Made by a program: the position numbers and the translations under genes | Assembly (NCBI GenBank): GCA_027488335.1 | Contig: JAIYBU010000215.1 | Coordinates: forward strand, 1 to 45,346 | DNA from: Cytophagaceae bacterium | GTDB lineage: Bacteria; Bacteroidota; Bacteroidia; Cytophagales; Spirosomataceae | Direction: 5' to 3' | Length of the DNA: 45,346 nucleotides | Shown: in pieces, positions 41,701-45,346 of the stretch | Layout: each line of letters begins with the position of its first letter | Numbering within the stretch: position 1 is the first letter of the stretch | The notes under the pieces: model-generated | What the model was told of the DNA's origin: nothing | What the model saw: only the letters and a program-made list of their open reading frames with translations | Databases searched by the model: none

Positions 41701-41986
41701 TCACCCACGTATTGCGAACCGCTCTGACCAATATTTCTCAAGCAATAACACATATTGGTTAAGAAGTTCAGATTATATACGTTTGAAAAACTTCGAATTA
41801 GGCTACACAATTCCAGAAACTATCGGAAAGAAAATTGGTTTTAGTAGCATGAGAATTTATACAAGCGGTGTAAACTTATTCACGATTGATAAATTAAAAG
41901 TATTTGACCCAGAAACAGCAAGTACAACTGGCCAATACTACCCACAATCACGTGTTTTGAATTTAGGCTTAAACGTTAAATTTTAA
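38795..41986 (+). CDS. SusC/RagA-family TonB-dependent outer-membrane transporter
   Basis: The 1063-residue protein is a SusC-like outer-membrane importer for glycans. A signal peptide (to about NAFAKA, residue 28) is followed by a carboxypeptidase-regulatory-like domain ([19 protein letters not shown], about 39-115), the TonB-interacting segment [20 protein letters not shown], the plug with [17 protein letters not shown] and [26 protein letters not shown], and a 22-strand barrel ending in ...LNLGLNVKF. No STN domain is present, so it is not of the anti-sigma-signalling type. susD starts 12 bp downstream, giving a two-gene operon. The LacI-type regulator is divergent. Substrate not predictable. 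Confidence 0.97.
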   Translation: [1063 protein letters not shown]

Positions 41987-41997
41987 TTAATATAAAA

Positions 41998-43854
41998 ATG
42001 AAAATGTATAAAAAAATAATTTTGTCATTCTTTGCAGTTTCGTTTTTTACGATTAGTTGTAACGATGACTTTGTTGATACCAAACCACTCGACCAATTAT
42101 CTGAAAACGTTGTTTGGGGAGATGCCTCTTTAGCAGAAGCTTTTGTAAGTGAAATTTATGGTGGTTTAGGTGTTGGCGGTTTTAATGAGCAAATGCTTGC
42201 ATCATTAACTGACGAGGCAATCTTTACTCACCCAGGTAGAGGTATCACGACCATTACCGAAGGAAGAACGAATCCTGCTGACCCAGGTTGGATAAATGGT
42301 ACTTTAAGCTGGGTAAATATGTATTCTCGTATCAGAGCTTGTAATCTTGCCCTAAAAAATTTGGAGAAACCACAATTTCCGAACACAAATAATATCGTAG
42401 AAAGATTGAAGGGTGAAGCTAAGTTTATGAGAGCTTATTTTTATCATCAATTAGTTCGCTATTATGGTGGTGTGCCAATCGTTGATAAAGCATTTGCTTT
42501 AACAGATACAGATTTCTTAACTGCTCGTAATACTTTTGAAGAGTGTTTAAACTTTATCGTAAAAGACCTCGACGAAGCTGCAGCTTTACTTGATGGTAAA
42601 TCACTCCAAAAAGGTCGTGCAACAAAAGCTTCTGCCTTGGCATTAAAATCACGTATGTTAATTTATGCTGCCAGCGATTTGTATGATGTACCAACTGCAA
42701 AAGCCAAATCTAAAGCAATGGCTGCTTTTGGAAAACCAGAATTAATGGGTTTTGTGAGCGGTAGCCGCACTGAGCGTTGGCAAAAAGCTAAAGCTGCCGC
42801 AAAAGCAGTGTTAGATTTACCAGGTTTTGGCTTCCAATTGGGTCTTACTGCTCCTGTTACGGCAGACCAAGCGTCAACCAACTACATGAATCAGTCATTA
42901 GCAAGAAATGGAGGTCAAAACGAAATCATATTCGGCCGTTACTTTATTCAAAGTAAAAATGAAGATGGTGGACGTGTAGGTCTATTTAACGGACCTAATG
43001 GATACAACAACTGGGCTGGGAATACGCCAATCCAAGAATTGATTGATGATTATGAGATGATGGACGGAACAAGATTTGATTGGAACAATCCAGAGCATGC
43101 AAAGTCACCTTACGACAACCGTGACCCTCGTCTAAAATCAACTATTTTATATGAAGGTTCACCTTGGAAACCACGCTCAGCAAGTGCTGCTCCACTTGAC
43201 CCTGCCAACCAAATCCAAACAGGTGAATACGAAGTTGTTTCAGGTGGTGTTAAAAAAGTAGCTTTTGGATTAGATACTCGTAAAAGTAGCATCGAAGACT
43301 GGAACGGTAGCTATACTGGCTATTATATGCGTAAATTCACAGACCCAAATCCAGGTTTAGTTGACCAAAACTCTTGGCAACAAATTCCTTGGCCATTCTT
43401 ACGTTACACTGAAGCAATCTTCAATTACGTTGAAGCTTGTATTGAACTGGGTGAAGACGTTGAGGCTAAGAAATGGTTAAACCAGATTCGCTTCCGTGCA
43501 GGTATGCCAGCAATTACTGAAAGTGGAGATGCTTTACGCCAACGTTATCGTAACGAACGTCGTGTCGAAATGGTATTCGAAGAACAACGTTATCATGATG
43601 CACGCCGTTGGATGATTGCTCCAACAACTCTTGGTCGCAAAGCCAGTATCATTGTGGTTAAAGGCACATTGAAACCAGGTAAGAATGTTTCTATCTATAA
43701 GTATGACCCAACTAATTATGATTACTCATTTACTGTTGGAAAAATTGACCCAGGTAAAGAAAATCGTAACTGGGATGATAAGATTTACTTCCTACCGATT
43801 CTTCGTGATGAAATTAACCGTAATAGTAAATTAATTCAGAATCCTGGATACTAA
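41998..43854 (+). CDS. SusD/RagB-family nutrient-binding lipoprotein
   Basis: The 618-residue lipoprotein has a lipobox ending in Cys21 (FFTISC) and an acidic export-type start NDDF. The SusD TPR helices are evident: RIRACNLALKNLEKPQF, LKGEAKFMRAYFYHQLVRYYGGVPIVDKA, SALALKSRMLIYAAS and FLRYTEAIFNYVEACIELGE, then NQIRFRAGMPAI, RRVEMVFEEQRYHDARRW. It caps the SusC barrel on the cell surface and binds the glycan. It directly follows susC and is closed by a terminator at 43868, so the operon consists of these two genes. Confidence 0.97.
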   Translation: MKMYKKIILSFFAVSFFTISCNDDFVDTKPLDQLSENVVWGDASLAEAFVSEIYGGLGVGGFNEQMLASLTDEAIFTHPGRGITTITEGRTNPADPGWINGTLSWVNMYSRIRACNLALKNLEKPQFPNTNNIVERLKGEAKFMRAYFYHQLVRYYGGVPIVDKAFALTDTDFLTARNTFEECLNFIVKDLDEAAALLDGKSLQKGRATKASALALKSRMLIYAASDLYDVPTAKAKSKAMAAFGKPELMGFVSGSRTERWQKAKAAAKAVLDLPGFGFQLGLTAPVTADQASTNYMNQSLARNGGQNEIIFGRYFIQSKNEDGGRVGLFNGPNGYNNWAGNTPIQELIDDYEMMDGTRFDWNNPEHAKSPYDNRDPRLKSTILYEGSPWKPRSASAAPLDPANQIQTGEYEVVSGGVKKVAFGLDTRKSSIEDWNGSYTGYYMRKFTDPNPGLVDQNSWQQIPWPFLRYTEAIFNYVEACIELGEDVEAKKWLNQIRFRAGMPAITESGDALRQRYRNERRVEMVFEEQRYHDARRWMIAPTTLGRKASIIVVKGTLKPGKNVSIYKYDPTNYDYSFTVGKIDPGKENRNWDDKIYFLPILRDEINRNSKLIQNPGY

Positions 43855-43867
43855 TATCTTTTTATAG

Positions 43868-43911
43868 AAAAAGGGTAGTCAGAAGTGTAAAGACTTTTGG
43901 CTACCCTTTTT
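43868..43911 (+). terminator. Terminator after susD
   Basis: AAAAAGGGTAG and CTACCCTTTTT form an 11-bp stem with further inner pairing (AGAAGT/ACTTTT) and a T-run after it. Confidence 0.85.
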
Positions 43912-43951
43912 TTATTTTCAAATTACATGTTTCTATCACAACGCAACTTTG

Positions 43952-43959
43952 TATATTTG
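43952..43959 (+). promoter_or_regulatory. -7 box before the FG-GAP lipoprotein gene
   Basis: TATATTTG fits TAnnTTTG, about 55 bp before the ATG at 44014. A -33 TTG is not clear. Together with the susD terminator it suggests that this gene is transcribed separately. Confidence 0.5.
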
Positions 43960-44013
43960 TTTTAAAATAACAACCTTACATGTTTTTCTCCTCATGGAGA
44001 TACAAGACCTAAA

Positions 44014-45346
44014 ATGAAAATTTCTACTGTTGTATATCTACTATTTATAAGCCTATTTCTTACCTCTTGCAACAAATCTTCTTCTGAGGAAAATCCAACG
44101 GATGAAGAAGATAAACATGCTCCTATATTTACGTTGCTATTTCCTGATAAAACCAACGTTGATTTTCAAAATATCATCAACGAAGGTCTCAATACCAATG
44201 TTTTGATGTATGAATATTTCTATAATGGTGGCGGAGTAGCCGTTGGCGATGTAAATGGCGATGGACTCGAAGACCTCTATTTTACGAGCAATATGCAGCA
44301 AAACAAATTGTATCTGAATAAGGGTAAAATGCAATTTCAAGATATTACTGCCCAAGCAGGAGTAGCAGGTCGAGAAGGCCCGTGGAAAACAGGCACAACA
44401 ATGGTTGATATTAATGCTGATGGAAAACTCGATATTTATGTTTGCCATTCGGGGAATCTGCAACCCGAAAAGAAAACCAACGAACTCTTCATCAATCAAG
44501 GTAATGATGCCAACGGAGTTCCAATTTTTATAGAACAAGCAGCTAAGTTTGGACTTGATAGCCCTGCCTCAAGCACAAACGCCTATTTTTTTGATGCCGA
44601 TAAAGATGGGGATTTAGATATGTTCTTACTCAATCATAACATAAAATCTCTCCCAGTTCTTGATGAAGCTCGCACAGCCGCTCTCACCAAAGTTGATGAT
44701 GCCATAAGTGGTTCGAGGTTTTATAAAAACGACAAAGGTTTTTTCAAAGATATTACCCGTCAAGCGGGCATTCAAAGTTCGGCACTATCTTATGGTTTAG
44801 GAGCAGGCATTGCCGATATTAACCAAGATGGATGGCCAGACATTTATGTAAGTAATGATTATGCCGTGCCTGACCGCCTATATATAAACAATCAAAAAGG
44901 AGGATTTAGAGAAGTAAGCAACGAACAAATCGGACATACTTCCAATTTTTCGATGGGAAACGATGTAGCCGATATTAACAATGACCAATTACCCGATATT
45001 TTCACGCTTGATATGCTTCCCGAAGATAATCGTCGTCAGAAACTATTAATGGCCCCTGATAATTATGACAAATTTGATTTGGGCGTTCGCTCAGGTTTTC
45101 ATTACCAATACATGCGAAATATGCTCCAACTCAACAACGGGAATGGTACTTTTAGCGAAATTGGACAAGTTTCAGGAATATCGAATACCGACTGGAGTTG
45201 GGCTGCACTTTTTGCCGATTACGATAATGATGGTTGGAAAGATTTATACATCACCAACGGCTATCTACATGACTACACTAACCTTGATTTTTTGAAATAT
45301 ATGGACGATTTCATGGCTACCAAACAAGGTGGTTTCCAACGAACGG
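44014..45346 (+). CDS. FG-GAP/VCBS-repeat lipoprotein (CRTAC1/ASPIC-type), 3' end cut by window edge
   Basis: The open frame runs from the ATG at 44014 to the window edge, about 444 codons, without a stop. A lipobox (FLTSC, Cys19) is followed by Ca-binding FG-GAP/VCBS repeats with DxNxDGxxD loops: VAVGDVNGDGLEDLYFTSN, MVDINADGKLDIYVCHSG, FFDADKDGDLDMFLLNHN, IADINQDGWPDIYVSNDY, VADINNDQLPDIFTLDM and FADYDNDGWKDLYITNGY. This is the propeller of CRTAC1/ASPIC-UnbV proteins, which often exceed 1,000 residues in Bacteroidota and often follow SusCD pairs. The ASPIC domain would be beyond the edge. It is probably on the cell surface and works with the SusCD system; the role is not known. Confidence 0.92.
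   Translation, partial: MKISTVVYLLFISLFLTSCNKSSSEENPTDEEDKHAPIFTLLFPDKTNVDFQNIINEGLNTNVLMYEYFYNGGGVAVGDVNGDGLEDLYFTSNMQQNKLYLNKGKMQFQDITAQAGVAGREGPWKTGTTMVDINADGKLDIYVCHSGNLQPEKKTNELFINQGNDANGVPIFIEQAAKFGLDSPASSTNAYFFDADKDGDLDMFLLNHNIKSLPVLDEARTAALTKVDDAISGSRFYKNDKGFFKDITRQAGIQSSALSYGLGAGIADINQDGWPDIYVSNDYAVPDRLYINNQKGGFREVSNEQIGHTSNFSMGNDVADINNDQLPDIFTLDMLPEDNRRQKLLMAPDNYDKFDLGVRSGFHYQYMRNMLQLNNGNGTFSEIGQVSGISNTDWSWAALFADYDNDGWKDLYITNGYLHDYTNLDFLKYMDDFMATKQGGFQRT

Overview
The window looks like a chromosomal segment of a Bacteroidota bacterium, most likely in the Cytophagales (Emticicia/Arcicella/Runella-like; the genus is a guess). The reasons are the AT-rich DNA, -7 promoter boxes of the form TAnnTTTG with hardly any Shine-Dalgarno sequences, a SusC/SusD pair, the lipoprotein form of TamA (TamL) next to TamB, a Bacteroidota-type omega subunit, a DUF4835 protein beside coaBC, and many lipoproteins. 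I see no rRNA, tRNA, CRISPR array, phage or transposase.

Layout. (1) 1-1698: N-terminal four fifths of a secreted GH97 alpha-glucosidase, minus strand, cut by the window edge. (2) 1886-5693: four minus-strand genes (membrane protein, MpaB/DUF2236-type oxygenase, TetR-like regulator, ABC1/UbiB-family kinase-like protein), with interspersed inverted repeats on both sides of the regulator. (3) 5897-12457: a lipoprotein, then pyrG, yidC and a TPR plus periplasmic-binding-fold protein, separated by terminators. (4) 12529-14343: a minus-strand pair, a membrane-anchored coiled-coil protein with PspA-like character and a cytosolic coiled-coil partner. (5) 14613-19719: a large DUF1549/DUF1553 protein with a cytochrome-like N-terminus, a small tyrosine-phosphatase-like protein, a Tat-type TIM-barrel isomerase-like protein and an aldo/keto reductase. 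(6) 19785-30903: minus-strand housekeeping genes bamD, rpoZ, coaBC and DUF4835, split in the middle by a plus-strand tamB-tamL pair of over 7 kb. (7) 31020-37320: a transglutaminase-like protein (minus), a kelch-repeat secreted protein with an LRR lipoprotein in one operon, and ppk1. (8) 37374-45346: a LacI-family regulator divergent from a susC-susD operon, with an operator-like dyad between them, then the first part of an FG-GAP/VCBS-repeat lipoprotein.

How it fits together. Envelope biogenesis dominates the centre: YidC for inner-membrane insertion, BamD and TamB/TamL for the outer membrane, CoaBC and PyrG for cofactor and nucleotide supply. Both ends are about glycan use: GH97 at the left, a LacI-controlled SusCD uptake system at the right. 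The best candidates for something not well described are the PspA-like membrane-anchored coiled-coil pair (12.5-14.3 kb), the TetR/MpaB/ABC1 operon (1.9-5.7 kb), and the near-leaderless promoter arrangement shared by tamB and bamD.
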